64,000 nucleotides of DNA from Chloroflexota bacterium (lineage in GTDB: Bacteria; Chloroflexota; Anaerolineae; Aggregatilineales; J027), in assembly GCA_016234595.1 (NCBI GenBank), contig JACRBG010000026.1:1-64000 (forward strand), in the 5' to 3' direction. Shown here piece by piece: positions 51,141-60,839 of the stretch. Made by a program: the position numbers and the translations under genes. Numbering within the stretch: the stretch's first letter is position 1; every line of letters begins with the position of its first letter. The notes under the pieces are model-generated. The model made no database searches. It saw only the letters and a list, made by a program, of their open reading frames with translations, and was not told where the DNA came from.

Positions 51141-52553
51141 ATGTTAAAGAACTGGCGATTTTTGCTTCTATTGGCGTTGATATTAGGTACATTTTTGGTC
51201 ATACGTAGCGAGTCAGGCAGCAAGCCAACGGCATCTTTGGCCCATCCCCCCGGCAGCCCTCCCACCTATTACCACGACATCGCACCTATTATTGCTCAGC
51301 ATTGTTTGACGTGTCATACCGCAGGGGGCATTGGAACTGTCGCGCTCGATACCCCTGAACTTGCCATCGAAAATTCGGCTAAAATTGCATTGACTGCGGC
51401 TGTCCACGACATGCCGCCTTGGATGCCGGGACCAGAATCCCCCACTATGCTACATGAGCGCAAGTTGACCGACGATGAAATTAATCTATTGGTAGATTGG
51501 GCGAGAGCCGACGCGCCGCTTGGTGATCCTAGCGAAGCCACTGAGATTATCCCAGAAACCATTCCTTCCATTCGCCAAGATGTCGTCCTAACCATGCCAG
51601 CCTATACCCCCGATGAAAATCTACGAGATGATTACCGCTGTTTTCTAATTGACCCACAAATCGCTGAGGATCGTTATGTCACAGCCTATACTGTTCAACC
51701 CGGTCAACCCAGCGAAGTCCACCATGTCCTCCTCTATCAGATCGAGGGTTGGGGACGTGCCCAAGCGGAACGGCGCGATGCCCAAGATGAGGGATTAGGA
51801 TGGCAGTGTTTTGGTGGCCCTGATGTCGCAGGAGTAGATGGAGGTCTTGAAAATTCGATAGGGTCGTGGACACCCGGTACATTCCCAACGGAATTTCCAG
51901 AGGGGACAGGCATTCGGTTGATTGGCGGTGGCCTGATTGTCATGCAGGTACATTACAATTTATCCGCTGGCGCTAGACCCGACCAAACCAGCGCGATTCT
52001 GCAACTCGCCCCAACTGGTGCGGCTATTCAACCCCTAACCACTTATAGCCTATACGCGCCCGTTGAAATCCCCTGCCCTGCCGATGCCACCAATCCTGCT
52101 TGTGATCGGGCAACCTCCCTTAAACAAGTATTCGAGCAAACTGGGCGTGGCGCAGGCGGTGACTTTCTATCTATGTGCCATCGTTCGCTCGATGACTATC
52201 TCCACCAAGATGCATCGCATATCACCAGTACCTGCGAATATCCAGTGCCCTATGATTTAGAAGTGATTTCAGTCTTAGGGCATATGCACCTGCGTGGCAA
52301 AAGTATCCGCATCGAAAGCAACCCCGATGAAACCGATGGGCAGGTTATTTTGGATATTCCGGATTGGGATTTTCATTGGCAGGGGGGCTATATTCTGCAA
52401 AACCCTATCGAGCTAAAACACGGGGATACTGTTCGCATTACCTGCATATGGGACAACACGCATGGGGATAATTTGCGTTATATCTTTTGGGGTGAGGGGA
52501 CTGAAGATGAGATGTGTCTAGGCGCAGTCATCACCCGCCAACCCGCTCGATAA
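51141..52553 (+). CDS. Membrane-anchored cytochrome c / copper monooxygenase-like protein
   Basis: A 470-residue exported protein. An N-terminal membrane segment (about 6-21) is followed by a small cytochrome c-like domain with one heme motif HCLTCH (Cys55, Cys58, His59). A large beta domain comes next, with clustered His (SEVHHVLLY, MQVHYN, GHMHLRGKS) like the copper sites of PHM/dopamine-hydroxylase-type monooxygenases. Such heme-copper fusions occur in environmental bacteria, with unknown substrates. ATG at 51141 has only a weak ribosome site. Confidence 0.72.
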   Translation: MLKNWRFLLLLALILGTFLVIRSESGSKPTASLAHPPGSPPTYYHDIAPIIAQHCLTCHTAGGIGTVALDTPELAIENSAKIALTAAVHDMPPWMPGPESPTMLHERKLTDDEINLLVDWARADAPLGDPSEATEIIPETIPSIRQDVVLTMPAYTPDENLRDDYRCFLIDPQIAEDRYVTAYTVQPGQPSEVHHVLLYQIEGWGRAQAERRDAQDEGLGWQCFGGPDVAGVDGGLENSIGSWTPGTFPTEFPEGTGIRLIGGGLIVMQVHYNLSAGARPDQTSAILQLAPTGAAIQPLTTYSLYAPVEIPCPADATNPACDRATSLKQVFEQTGRGAGGDFLSMCHRSLDDYLHQDASHITSTCEYPVPYDLEVISVLGHMHLRGKSIRIESNPDETDGQVILDIPDWDFHWQGGYILQNPIELKHGDTVRITCIWDNTHGDNLRYIFWGEGTEDEMCLGAVITRQPAR

Positions 52554-52564
52554 AACATATTAGT

Positions 52565-52599
52565 AGAGGCGAGACCCACTTCACTCGCCTCTTGTTTTT
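52565..52599 (+). terminator. Terminator of the cytochrome/monooxygenase gene
   Basis: AGAGGCGAG, 10-base loop, CTCGCCTCT, then TGTTTTT. Confidence 0.8.
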
Positions 52600-53566
52600 A
52601 GAAAATACCCGCCTGTGATTCAGCCGCCTTAGCCGAGTCATCCACCATCCCCAATTCAGCAAAGGTCAACATGGCTTGTTGCAACATCCGAGCCGCTGCA
52701 ATCCGTCGTCCCTGTTTGGCAAGGCATTTAGCATGGGCGTGCATCGTTCGGGCGCGTTCGCCTTGGGCATCAATTTCGGTAAAGGCTTCCAACGCGGCGC
52801 GGAAATAATCACCGGGGTCAGCCGAAAAGCCTTCGTTTAGCAATTCAGCTGGGATAACATCAAAGCCAGCCATCACTTCACCCATCGTGCGGTTGGCAAA
52901 TCCAACACTTAAGGGTTGTTGGCTAATTCGAGCAAAGTATAATGACCGCTGAGCTTGCCCCAATGCCAGTTCCATTCGCTTAGATGATAAATGAACCACT
53001 GCTAGGGCATGATGGACTTCGCACAGAAAACCAGACTGTTTACTGGCAAACTCTGGGGGCCACTCCCCTGCTAACACAATCGCATCTTTCAAGGCTGTTT
53101 CGGCGTCATCCACCTGTTTCATACTCAATAACATTTGACCCGCATTGCCGAGAGCCATAGCTTGAGTCTGAATATCCCCTAACCGAGTCGCGGTTTCATA
53201 GACGTCTTGGAATAATTCCCGTGCTTTGGCGAAATCCCCCTTTTGGCGATAGGACTCCCCCAGGTTAAGATCACATTTGATGACACGTACATCATTGCCG
53301 ACTTCGGCAAACAGATCGCGGGCCTTTTGGAAATGCTGGATACTGACATTCAAGTTGCCACGATAGCCTTGCATCACCCCAAAAAGGATTTCTACCCGTC
53401 CAAGATTTGCCAGATGGTCGTTTGCTTCATGAGCCATCTCGCTGAGTTGCTGTGAAGCCTCTTGAAATGGAAGCGTCCCGGCTTCCCATTGTCGAAGAAT
53501 AGCCAGACAGCGATCGTTAAATTCTGGGGTTGGTTCTTTGTCATAAATAGGCCGTGTCGCTACCAT
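52598..53566 (-). CDS. Soluble TPR-repeat protein
   Basis: A 322-residue all-helical protein. Tetratricopeptide units are visible from about residue 45 onward (NLNVSIQHFQKARDLFAEVGND, NLGESYRQKGDFAKARELFQDVYETA, ALGNAGQMLLSMKQVDDAETALKDAI). They probably form a protein-binding scaffold. No enzymatic or DNA-binding motif is seen. ATG at 53566 has GGAG 6 bases upstream; the earlier in-frame ATGs at 53599 and 53581 lack ribosome sites. The gene-free stretch to 53799 is divergent and holds no clear promoter. Confidence 0.7.
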   Translation of the reverse strand: MVATRPIYDKEPTPEFNDRCLAILRQWEAGTLPFQEASQQLSEMAHEANDHLANLGRVEILFGVMQGYRGNLNVSIQHFQKARDLFAEVGNDVRVIKCDLNLGESYRQKGDFAKARELFQDVYETATRLGDIQTQAMALGNAGQMLLSMKQVDDAETALKDAIVLAGEWPPEFASKQSGFLCEVHHALAVVHLSSKRMELALGQAQRSLYFARISQQPLSVGFANRTMGEVMAGFDVIPAELLNEGFSADPGDYFRAALEAFTEIDAQGERARTMHAHAKCLAKQGRRIAAARMLQQAMLTFAELGMVDDSAKAAESQAGIF

Positions 53567-53799
53567 AGTAACTCCAATCATACTTTCAGAATCGGCCATT
53601 GCCGCTGAACATACTACACATTCCCAAACGAAGAGGTTGTTACCGCTTAAGCTGCGGTTGCTAAACGCCCCCTAAATTGGATATGCTCAATAGGCTTAAG
53701 TTAATGGGCCATTATAGACGGCCTAGCTAGAAAATTACAAAGAATCTGACCAAAACTTAACACAAACTTCACGTGGGTCAGACGAATATCGAGGATAGA

Positions 53800-54657
53800 A
53801 TGCCACAATTGATTGTCAATGCCGATGATTTCGGCTATACCCCTAATATCAACTCTGCAATTTTAGAGGCCCATCAAAAGGGTATTGTGACCTCTACCAC
53901 TGTTATGGTGAACATGCCCTATGCTGCGGAAGGTCTCGAACAAGCCTTGCAGCAAGCGCCTCAATTAGGCATTGGGGTACATATCAATCTTACGCATGGT
54001 CAACCCATTATGCCTGCTGCTGAAATCCCTACTCTAGTAGACGAAAATGGATTATTCTTTCTGCCTGACAAACTGATAGCCGCGGCCAATAAATTTGATG
54101 GCGACGAGCTTTATCAAGAGATCGCTGCTCAAATTGAGCGTTTTGTGAATATCACTGGTCGCGCCCCCACCCACCTCGATTCGCACTACCATATGGCTTT
54201 CATTCACCCATTGGCGCTTGAAGCGACCCTTGCGTTGGCAGATGAATATCAACTACCCATGCGCGAAAATAATCTCAATGTGACCGACGAAGAGTTGATA
54301 CAAGGTCTGCAATTTTTTATGCCCTATATGCCCACCGAATTCATCCTCGGGCTTAAACAACAACTGCAAGCCGTCTATGCCAAAAGTCCTGCCCCGCGTT
54401 ATCCCGCCAGTTTTGAAAACCGCTATGCCGCACCGAACAATACGCTGGGGGATTTGCTGAACATCTTGACTGACACCGTTTTCACGAGGCGCCCAGTTGA
54501 AATTATGTGCCATCCGGGGCGTCAAGATGACCCCCTGATTAGCAATGGTGAACAAAAACAACGCGAACTGAACGCTCTGATGCATCCCGCCAGCCGCGAG
54601 GTTATTGAGCGTATGAATATCGAACTTATATCTTTTGCCGCATTCGCCGAAAATTGA
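53800..54657 (+). CDS. ChbG/HpnK-family (YdjC-like) carbohydrate deacetylase
   Basis: A 285-residue metal-dependent deacetylase. The N-terminal acidic pair is in LIVNADDFGYTP. Metal ligands appear in HLDSHYHM, and the late VEIMCHPGRQDD adds a His. Relatives remove acetyl groups from chitobiose or hopanoid sugar. The substrate here is unknown. ATG at 53800 has GAGG 6 bases upstream; the upstream frame is unsupported. The next gene starts 20 bases later. Confidence 0.85.
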   Translation: MPQLIVNADDFGYTPNINSAILEAHQKGIVTSTTVMVNMPYAAEGLEQALQQAPQLGIGVHINLTHGQPIMPAAEIPTLVDENGLFFLPDKLIAAANKFDGDELYQEIAAQIERFVNITGRAPTHLDSHYHMAFIHPLALEATLALADEYQLPMRENNLNVTDEELIQGLQFFMPYMPTEFILGLKQQLQAVYAKSPAPRYPASFENRYAAPNNTLGDLLNILTDTVFTRRPVEIMCHPGRQDDPLISNGEQKQRELNALMHPASREVIERMNIELISFAAFAEN

Positions 54658-54676
54658 ATAACTAGGAGGGGTTGCC

Positions 54677-55732
54677 ATGAGTGACCATCCCGAAAATGAC
54701 CTAACACGCCGTGACGATGATCGCCGTAGAACGGGCCAAGAAAACCAGCTTCCACTCATCCAAAGTGATGAACCCCATCCCGTGACGGTGGAACATCAAA
54801 GTGACGAGGTTTCTGATAGCCTACTCGATAGCCAGCAAGAAGTTGTCATAGACCGCAAAACCCAAGAATTGCTCGATAGTCTTGATGATGAGTTAGAGGG
54901 GGAAGCCAAAGCGGTCAGTGCTGGAACAGCCGTTTTGTTGGATACGCTTGACAAGATCAAACCACAGACTATCACAAGCGATAATTTGCCGTCGGTCAGC
55001 GATGCCCGCGATTCCAGCGAGGAAATCAATCGACCTAAAGCGGATGCCAACCCACGCGAGAGCTTGGATGGTGTACCCGACCTGCTCCAAGAGGGTGAGG
55101 CCACCCACCCACCGATTACTGCACCTTCTCAACCTGTTGAAGAAGCTGTCGAAGCGCCCCCGATTTATCGTTACCGGGTTGCTGCTGTTCTGTCATCCGA
55201 CCTTGAGGCAATGATTAATGCCGCCCTAAAAGCCGTAGATTTGGGGCTACCCGACAGTGGGCTGTTCCAATGGCAAGCGCCTTTCCGCACCGACCAGCCC
55301 CACGCACTTGCAAGTGCTTTAGATCAATGGGTCACTCGATTTCTGCCCATTAAAACAGGCTTGGAACGGGTGCATAGTGAGGTGGTTGGGACACAGACCT
55401 ATATCGTTGGCTGGCGGCTGGAAAATAATGACGCCCTCCACACTGCTCAAACCGCCTTGACCACCCAACTTGCTCCCATCATCGAACCCGAACCAGATGC
55501 CCCGGCCACTTTTCGCGCCGTTATCCCCGTCAAAAGCACTATCCCACCCGACCGCCTACCCCCCTTGGTTGGTTTTTTACAGCGCAATTTTGAGGAACAG
55601 TCATGGACAATCGAGGCGGTTGAATTACTACGTGCGCCTGTACCGAATGAAGAGGAAATTGAGGAGCGTGAATCCGAAGAAACCCCGATTGACGAATGGG
55701 AAGTAATTGCCACCTTTAAACCCGGGGTGTAA
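54677..55732 (+). CDS. Acidic protein with disordered N-terminal half
   Basis: A 351-residue soluble protein. The first 160 residues are polar and acidic and look disordered (many Asp, Glu, Ser). The C-terminal domain has alternating strands and helices (YRYRVAAVLSS, SGLFQWQAPFRTDQPHALA, TYIVGWRLEN, TFRAVIPVKSTI). It has the outline of a 2H phosphoesterase-like fold but without the HxS/T motifs. I do not recognise it. AGGAGG precedes the ATG. It follows the deacetylase gene closely. Confidence 0.5.
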   Translation: MSDHPENDLTRRDDDRRRTGQENQLPLIQSDEPHPVTVEHQSDEVSDSLLDSQQEVVIDRKTQELLDSLDDELEGEAKAVSAGTAVLLDTLDKIKPQTITSDNLPSVSDARDSSEEINRPKADANPRESLDGVPDLLQEGEATHPPITAPSQPVEEAVEAPPIYRYRVAAVLSSDLEAMINAALKAVDLGLPDSGLFQWQAPFRTDQPHALASALDQWVTRFLPIKTGLERVHSEVVGTQTYIVGWRLENNDALHTAQTALTTQLAPIIEPEPDAPATFRAVIPVKSTIPPDRLPPLVGFLQRNFEEQSWTIEAVELLRAPVPNEEEIEERESEETPIDEWEVIATFKPGV

Positions 55733-55857
55733 AAGTACAGTAGATTTAGAGTAGAAAGGCCTATTGTTTCCCATCAGGAACGCGGTAGACTGGTGTGTTG
55801 TCTTGACTATGTTGGCTTACATGCAACGAAACGCTATAAACTCAAGGAGCAATAAAC

Positions 55858-56844
55858 GTGAAATCCCCAATCCGTGTAACGGTGACAGGCGGCGCAGGTC
55901 AAATTGGCTACAGCCTCCTGTTCCGTCTTGCCAATGGTGAAACTTTTGGCCCTGATCAACCGGTGATTTTGCAGATTCTGGAAGTCCCCCAAGCGATGGA
56001 TGGCTTGCGCGGCGTCGTGATGGAATTGGAAGACTGTGCCTTCCCACTGCTGCACGACATCGTACCCACCGACGACCCTAATGTCGCGTTTAAAGATACG
56101 AACTGGGCCTTGCTGGTTGGCAGCAAACCCCGTACCGCTGGTATGGAACGTAAAGAACTGCTGTCCGACAATGGCAAGATTTTTGTCGGGCAGGGTCGCG
56201 CCATCAACGACCACGCCGCCAGCGATGTGCGGATTCTGGTGGTTGGCAACCCCTGCAATACCAATGCCCTCGTCGGGATGAAAAATGCCCCCGATGTCCC
56301 CCATAACCGCTGGTTTGCCATGACCCGTCTCGATGAAAACCGCGCCAAGACTCAAATCGCCAAGAAAGCTGGCGTGCTGGTCGGTGACGTGACCAATCTA
56401 GCGGTCTGGGGCAACCACAGCGCCACCCAATTCCCAAATTTTGAACACGCACTAGTCAAGGGCAAAGCCGCGACACAGGCGATTTCTGAACGGGCATGGT
56501 TTGAAGGTGACTTCATGAAAACCGTGCAACAACGTGGCAAGGCCATCATCGAAGCACGTGGCAAGAGTTCCGCTGCCAGCGCCGCCAATGCTGCGATTGA
56601 TACGGTGCGGAGCTTGCTGCGCCCCACCCCAGCGGGTGACTGGACAAGTATTGCTATTCCGTCCGATGGCAACCCCTACGGTGTAGCCGAAGGTCTAATT
56701 TTCTCCTTCCCCCTGCGCGTCAAAGCTGATGGCAGCTATGAAATTGTCGCGGGTCTGGAACTGAGTGCCTATGCCCAAGAGAAAATCAAGGCGACCGAAA
56801 AAGAGCTACTGGAAGAACGTGCCGACGTTGCATCCATGATGTAA
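55858..56844 (+). CDS. mdh: Malate dehydrogenase
   Basis: A 328-residue enzyme of the TCA cycle, interconverting malate and oxaloacetate with NAD. The cofactor loop [20 protein letters not shown] is at the N-terminus. The catalytic His lies in [13 protein letters not shown] and the substrate Arg in [10 protein letters not shown]. This is the long-form MDH close to mitochondrial and gammaproteobacterial types. The start is GTG at 55858 with AAGGAG 8 bases upstream. A strong terminator follows. Confidence 0.95.
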   Translation: MKSPIRVTVTGGAGQIGYSLLFRLANGETFGPDQPVILQILEVPQAMDGLRGVVMELEDCAFPLLHDIVPTDDPNVAFKDTNWALLVGSKPRTAGMERKELLSDNGKIFVGQGRAINDHAASDVRILVVGNPCNTNALVGMKNAPDVPHNRWFAMTRLDENRAKTQIAKKAGVLVGDVTNLAVWGNHSATQFPNFEHALVKGKAATQAISERAWFEGDFMKTVQQRGKAIIEARGKSSAASAANAAIDTVRSLLRPTPAGDWTSIAIPSDGNPYGVAEGLIFSFPLRVKADGSYEIVAGLELSAYAQEKIKATEKELLEERADVASMM

Positions 56845-56880
56845 TTGTCGCCGACGTGCATTAAATTTATATCGCTTATG

Positions 56881-56912
56881 AAAGGGCAGGTGCTGATCAT
56901 CTGCCCTTTTTT
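56881..56912 (+). terminator. Terminator of mdh
   Basis: AAAGGGCAGGTG, 5-base loop, CATCTGCCCTTT (one G-U pair), then TTTTG. Confidence 0.85.
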
Positions 56913-56939
56913 GTTCCACTAGAGCTAGGGTTTGAATAC

Positions 56940-57782
56940 ATGAACGAATCAAATGGAATTGACGCACTACTTCCCCCTGATATTGCCAAACGCGCCGAAC
57001 AAATTGGGATTAAAAAAGCCGACATGGATGCTCCAGCTATTTTTACCCTTGCGGTGTTGGCCGGGGCTTTTGTGGGAGTCGGGGCTGTTTTCGCAACGAC
57101 CACTATCAGCGGGGCTGCTGGCATTTTGCCCTTTGGCGTAACCCGCCTATTGGCAGGCTTCGTGTTTTGCTTAGGCCTGATTTTGATCGTTGTGGCGGGC
57201 GGTGAGCTTTTTACGGGCAACAATCTAATAGTGATGGCGTGGGCCAGCCGCAAAGTCAGTACCCAAGCCTTATTACGAAACTGGGTGCTGGTCTATCTGG
57301 GTAATTTCGTGGGGGCGCTTCTGACCGCAGGCCTCATGTTATTGACCAAACAATATACGGCGGGTGGCGGCGCGGTAGGCAAAACGGCCTTAAATATCGC
57401 CAACGATAAGGTCCATCTGGAATTTGTACAGGCAGTTGCGCTGGGGATGATGTGTAACGCACTGGTCTGCGTTGCCGTTTGGTTGACCTATGGGGCCCGT
57501 AGCACCACCGACAAAATTATGGCGATACTTTTCCCCATCACAGCCTTTGTCAGCGCAGGCTTTGAACACAGCATCGCCAATATGTATTATGTTCCGTTTG
57601 GTCTGCTCATCAAGCAATTTGATGGGGATTTTGTAAGGGCGCAGGGACTTAGTGTGCCGGATTTGACCGTCCAATCATTTTTGATGGACAACTTACTACC
57701 CGTCACCATTGGCAATATCATTGGCGGCTCAGTCATGGTCGCCATCATCTATTGGTTTGTCTATCTCCGAGCGCAAAAATAA
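56940..57782 (+). CDS. Formate/nitrite transporter family channel
   Basis: A 280-residue six-helix membrane protein of the FocA/NirC family. The signatures are VAGGELFTGNN and FVSAGFEHSIANMYYVPFG, with the central His that gates anion passage. Formate, nitrite, hydrosulfide or similar small anions are possible. No formate- or nitrite-metabolism gene is next to it, so the anion is not known. A hairpin at 57781-57805 lies beyond its stop. Confidence 0.93.
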   Translation: MNESNGIDALLPPDIAKRAEQIGIKKADMDAPAIFTLAVLAGAFVGVGAVFATTTISGAAGILPFGVTRLLAGFVFCLGLILIVVAGGELFTGNNLIVMAWASRKVSTQALLRNWVLVYLGNFVGALLTAGLMLLTKQYTAGGGAVGKTALNIANDKVHLEFVQAVALGMMCNALVCVAVWLTYGARSTTDKIMAILFPITAFVSAGFEHSIANMYYVPFGLLIKQFDGDFVRAQGLSVPDLTVQSFLMDNLLPVTIGNIIGGSVMVAIIYWFVYLRAQK

Positions 57783-57805
57783 AAACAGGGGGTTTTGGCC
57801 CCCTG
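57781..57805 (-). terminator. Terminator of the helix-hairpin-helix gene
   Basis: Minus-strand CAGGGGG, 6-base loop, CCCCCTG, then TTTTT. On the plus strand the T-run is missing, so it mainly serves the minus-strand gene. Confidence 0.75.
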
Positions 57806-57810
57806 CCTTG

Positions 57811-58719
57811 TTAATCTGAGGAAGCTTCGCGTCCGCCCTTAAGCTGGCCTTTATAATGCTCAAAACCACTGAGGTCGCCCCTAACTAAATACTCAGCCTG
57901 TTTGGGCCATGTGTCGGGGATGGTTGGCAATTTGGCCGTACGGAGAATCTTCGTCAGGTTCTCAACATCCGCTTCAGCCAAATCCGCAAATGTAATGATG
58001 CCGTGATCGCGCAGAATCTGTTGAATTTTGGGGCCAATACCTTCAAGAATGGTCAGATCATCCAAGACCTTGCCTTCTTTTACCCGTCGTTTTAAATCCT
58101 CCAAGCCGTTCGCATCACCTGCCGCCGCTAATTTCGCTTGACGAGGCCACGTTTTGGCATCCCCTACCAAATCCACATTTTGGGCTTTGACGGCAGTTTC
58201 TAACTCAGTGGGGGTCTTGGCGGCAATATGAGCAAAGCTGGTAATACCTGCTTGATGTAACGCAGCCGCAATCTTATCCCCAACACCTTCAATCAGCGTT
58301 AGATCATCCGCAGTCGTGGCTTTGGGTTCCGGCGCAACAGGTGGTGCTTTAGGCTGAGAGTGGCTATCATGCGAGGCTTGAGCCGATTGGGCGGCTGCCA
58401 ATACCACTTCGGCTGGGGATGACGTTGCAAGTCCCTCACCATGCCCCTCTTCATGAGGCTCCTCGTGGTGGTCGTGGTGATGGCCTGTGAAATAAGGGGT
58501 CTTTAAATCATCAAACTCCAACCATGGTTTCAGCAGCACCAACCACAAGGCTACCGCCCCCAATATGACAACTAGCCCTGCATAGACCGCAATACGGGCA
58601 TTATCGGCCTGAACATCCATGACCATCATGGCTGCCCCAACAATCGCTGCCGTAAGGCCAAGACCGCCAATGATCGCAACTATATATTCTTCTTGTTTAA
58701 AATGTCCCTGTGCAGACAA
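57811..58719 (-). CDS. Membrane protein with two helix-hairpin-helix domains
   Basis: A 302-residue protein. The N-terminus has two membrane segments (about 12-34 and 40-62), then a His-rich loop (HHHDHHEE...EEGHGEG). Two helix-hairpin-helix units follow (LTLIEGVGDKIAAALHQAGI and LTILEGIGPKIQQILRDHGI), each with a tail resembling DUF4332-type repeats. HhH units often bind DNA or mediate protein contact. TTG at 58719 has GGAGGG 6 bases upstream. The frame continues to a GTG at 58848, but that overlaps the promoter of the divergent gene. Confidence 0.7.
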   Translation of the reverse strand: MSAQGHFKQEEYIVAIIGGLGLTAAIVGAAMMVMDVQADNARIAVYAGLVVILGAVALWLVLLKPWLEFDDLKTPYFTGHHHDHHEEPHEEGHGEGLATSSPAEVVLAAAQSAQASHDSHSQPKAPPVAPEPKATTADDLTLIEGVGDKIAAALHQAGITSFAHIAAKTPTELETAVKAQNVDLVGDAKTWPRQAKLAAAGDANGLEDLKRRVKEGKVLDDLTILEGIGPKIQQILRDHGIITFADLAEADVENLTKILRTAKLPTIPDTWPKQAEYLVRGDLSGFEHYKGQLKGGREASSD

Positions 58720-58829
58720 GGGTTTACCCTCCGGTGCATCAAAATCCCATGAGTATTTTTCAGATGGATAGCAGATTGAATTCGCCGCTCCATTTTGCCA
58801 CAACACCTGTGAACTTGCGAATATCCATA

Positions 58830-58838
58830 TGTTATAAT
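58830..58838 (+). promoter_or_regulatory. Extended -10 promoter of the aldo/keto reductase gene
   Basis: TGTTATAAT at 58830-58838, about 40 bases before the ATG. No good -35 box. It overlaps the region upstream of the minus-strand gene. Confidence 0.6.
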
Positions 58839-58876
58839 TTTCGGCCACTATTTCTTACTTCAATGGAGCAGCAGCA

Positions 58877-59827
58877 ATGCAATATCGGCGTCTGGGTAAT
58901 TCAGGTTTAAAAATTAGTGCTCTCAGTCTGGGTGGGTGGACAACCTTTGGAGAACTCGTCAAAGATCAGGATGTGACCAACAAGATTATCGAACGAGCCT
59001 ATGAAGCAGGCATCAACTTTTTTGATATTGCCGACGTGTATGCAACCGGCGAATCGGAACGGATGATGGGCAAGGTATTGGCCCAATTCCCCCGCCACAC
59101 CTTGATCATTTCGTCCAAAGTTTTTTGGCCGATGAGTGATGATGTTAACGACCGGGGGCTTTCGCGTAAACATATCTACGAAAGCGTGCATAAATCACTG
59201 CAACGTATTGGCACCGATTATCTCGATCTTTATTTCTGCCATCGTTATGACGAGGATACCCCCCTCGAAGAAACCATCCGGGTGATGGATGACCTTATCC
59301 ATCAGGGTAAAATCCTCTATTGGGGAACCAGCGAATGGACAGGGGCCCAAATCCAAGCGGCCTTCGACCTCTGTGAAAAATACAATCTGTATAAACCACA
59401 GGTCGAGCAACCTCAATATAGCGCGCTGGTACGGGAAAAATTTGAGAGGGATGTGCTGCCAATCGCCAAGAAAAATGGGGCTGGATTAGTCGTTTGGTCA
59501 CCGCTTGCCAGTGGTGTATTGACAGGTAAATATGACAATGGTATTCCGGCGGATAGTCGGTTGGGTCAACTCGAATGGCTACGTAATCGCTGGATGGAAA
59601 GCGGTCGGGATGTAGTAACACGGGTCAAAGAATTCAAAACCGTTGCAGATGAATTGGGTGTGACCCGTTCCCAATTAGCCATTGCATGGACACTCCGCGA
59701 CCCCGCTGTAACGAGTGCTATTACTGGTGCAACCCGCGTTGAACAACTTGAGGAAACACTCAAATCAGTCGAAGTCAAATTGACCCCGGATGTGATTGAA
59801 AAAATGGATGAACTATTCACTTCATAG
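58877..59827 (+). CDS. Aldo/keto reductase (Kv-beta/YghZ-like)
   Basis: A 316-residue NADPH-dependent reductase with the TIM-barrel family motif set. FDIADVYATGESE holds the catalytic Asp and Tyr, SSKVFWP the Lys, and DLYFCHRYD the His. SPLASGVLTGKY and GVTRSQLAIAWTLRD are typical of the Kv-beta-like AKR branch. It reduces aldehydes or ketones; the natural substrate is unknown. Confidence 0.92.
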   Translation: MQYRRLGNSGLKISALSLGGWTTFGELVKDQDVTNKIIERAYEAGINFFDIADVYATGESERMMGKVLAQFPRHTLIISSKVFWPMSDDVNDRGLSRKHIYESVHKSLQRIGTDYLDLYFCHRYDEDTPLEETIRVMDDLIHQGKILYWGTSEWTGAQIQAAFDLCEKYNLYKPQVEQPQYSALVREKFERDVLPIAKKNGAGLVVWSPLASGVLTGKYDNGIPADSRLGQLEWLRNRWMESGRDVVTRVKEFKTVADELGVTRSQLAIAWTLRDPAVTSAITGATRVEQLEETLKSVEVKLTPDVIEKMDELFTS

Positions 59828-59834
59828 AGAAGAT

Positions 59835-59862
59835 GGGCAAGCCTAAAACTTGCCCTGTTTTT
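59835..59862 (+). terminator. Terminator of the aldo/keto reductase gene
   Basis: GGGCAAG, 7-base loop, CTTGCCC, then TGTTTTT. Confidence 0.8.
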
Positions 59863-59872
59863 ATCCCCGACG

Positions 59873-60817
59873 CTATTCCAACATGGCCCCGTCAATGTCC
59901 GCTACTCCATTTAGAAAATCCATGACGCCCATGGCCTTGCGTCCTTCTAATTGCAAACGCGAAGGGGCATAGCGACCATCCCCTGTACCAATCACCAGCG
60001 GAGCATCGGAGTCATGGATAGAAACCTGCCCAGCTTTCAAATGTTTAGGATTTCCGGCCAATGGTAAACCGAGATGTAATTTCAATATCTGCCCATTGAA
60101 TGTGGTAAACGTACTCGGCCAAGGATTAAAGGCCCGCACCCGCCGATCAATGACAATCGCCGAATCCGCCCAATTAATTTTGCCATCTTCTTTGTTGATA
60201 CGAGGGGCATAAGTAGATCGGGCATCATCCTGCTGCTGGGGCAAAATGTCATGGTTCAAAAATCCGCGCAGAGTATTGACTAACAATGGCCCTCCCACCG
60301 TTGCCAATTTATTGTGCAGCGTTTCGCCTGTATCATACGGCAAAATTTCCACCTGCTCTTGGCTTAACATCGGCCCGGTATCCAACCCAGCATCCATCTG
60401 CATAATCGTAATACCTGTCACCGCATCCCCTGCCAAGATTGAGGCTTGAATGGGGGCGGCGCCACGCCAGCGCGGAAGCAGCGAGGCATGGACATTGATA
60501 CTGCCAAACTCTGGCACATCCAGAACCGCCTGTTTCAAAATCTGTCCATAAGCCGCCACCACCTGCAAATGCGGATACCATGAGCGTAACTTTGCCATGA
60601 CCTCAGCCCCGCGTAGTTTCTCTGGCTGAAAAACTTCAATATTGTGTTGCAGTGCCAATTGTTTGATAGGGCTTTGTTGAAGCTGTTTGCCTCGGCCTGC
60701 GGGTCGGTCTGGCTGTGTCACAACCCCAACCACATTAAAATCGGGGGCCTCAATGAGGGCTTGTAGCGCCGGGACGGCAAAGTCGGGTGTCCCCATAAAA
60801 ACGACTCGTCGGGTCAT
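59873..60817 (-). CDS. fmt: Methionyl-tRNA formyltransferase
   Basis: A 314-residue enzyme that formylates initiator Met-tRNA using 10-formyl-tetrahydrofolate. VVFMGTPDFAVPALQAL, NVHASLLPRWRGAAPIQASILAGD (catalytic Asn and His) and MDAGLDTGPML are intact. The C-terminal OB-like domain binds the tRNA. ATG at 60817 has GAGGT 12 bases upstream. No def (deformylase) or rsmB is adjacent, unlike many bacteria. Confidence 0.96.
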   Translation of the reverse strand: MTRRVVFMGTPDFAVPALQALIEAPDFNVVGVVTQPDRPAGRGKQLQQSPIKQLALQHNIEVFQPEKLRGAEVMAKLRSWYPHLQVVAAYGQILKQAVLDVPEFGSINVHASLLPRWRGAAPIQASILAGDAVTGITIMQMDAGLDTGPMLSQEQVEILPYDTGETLHNKLATVGGPLLVNTLRGFLNHDILPQQQDDARSTYAPRINKEDGKINWADSAIVIDRRVRAFNPWPSTFTTFNGQILKLHLGLPLAGNPKHLKAGQVSIHDSDAPLVIGTGDGRYAPSRLQLEGRKAMGVMDFLNGVADIDGAMLE

Positions 60818-60839
60818 TTCGCTGAATACCTCGTAAAGC

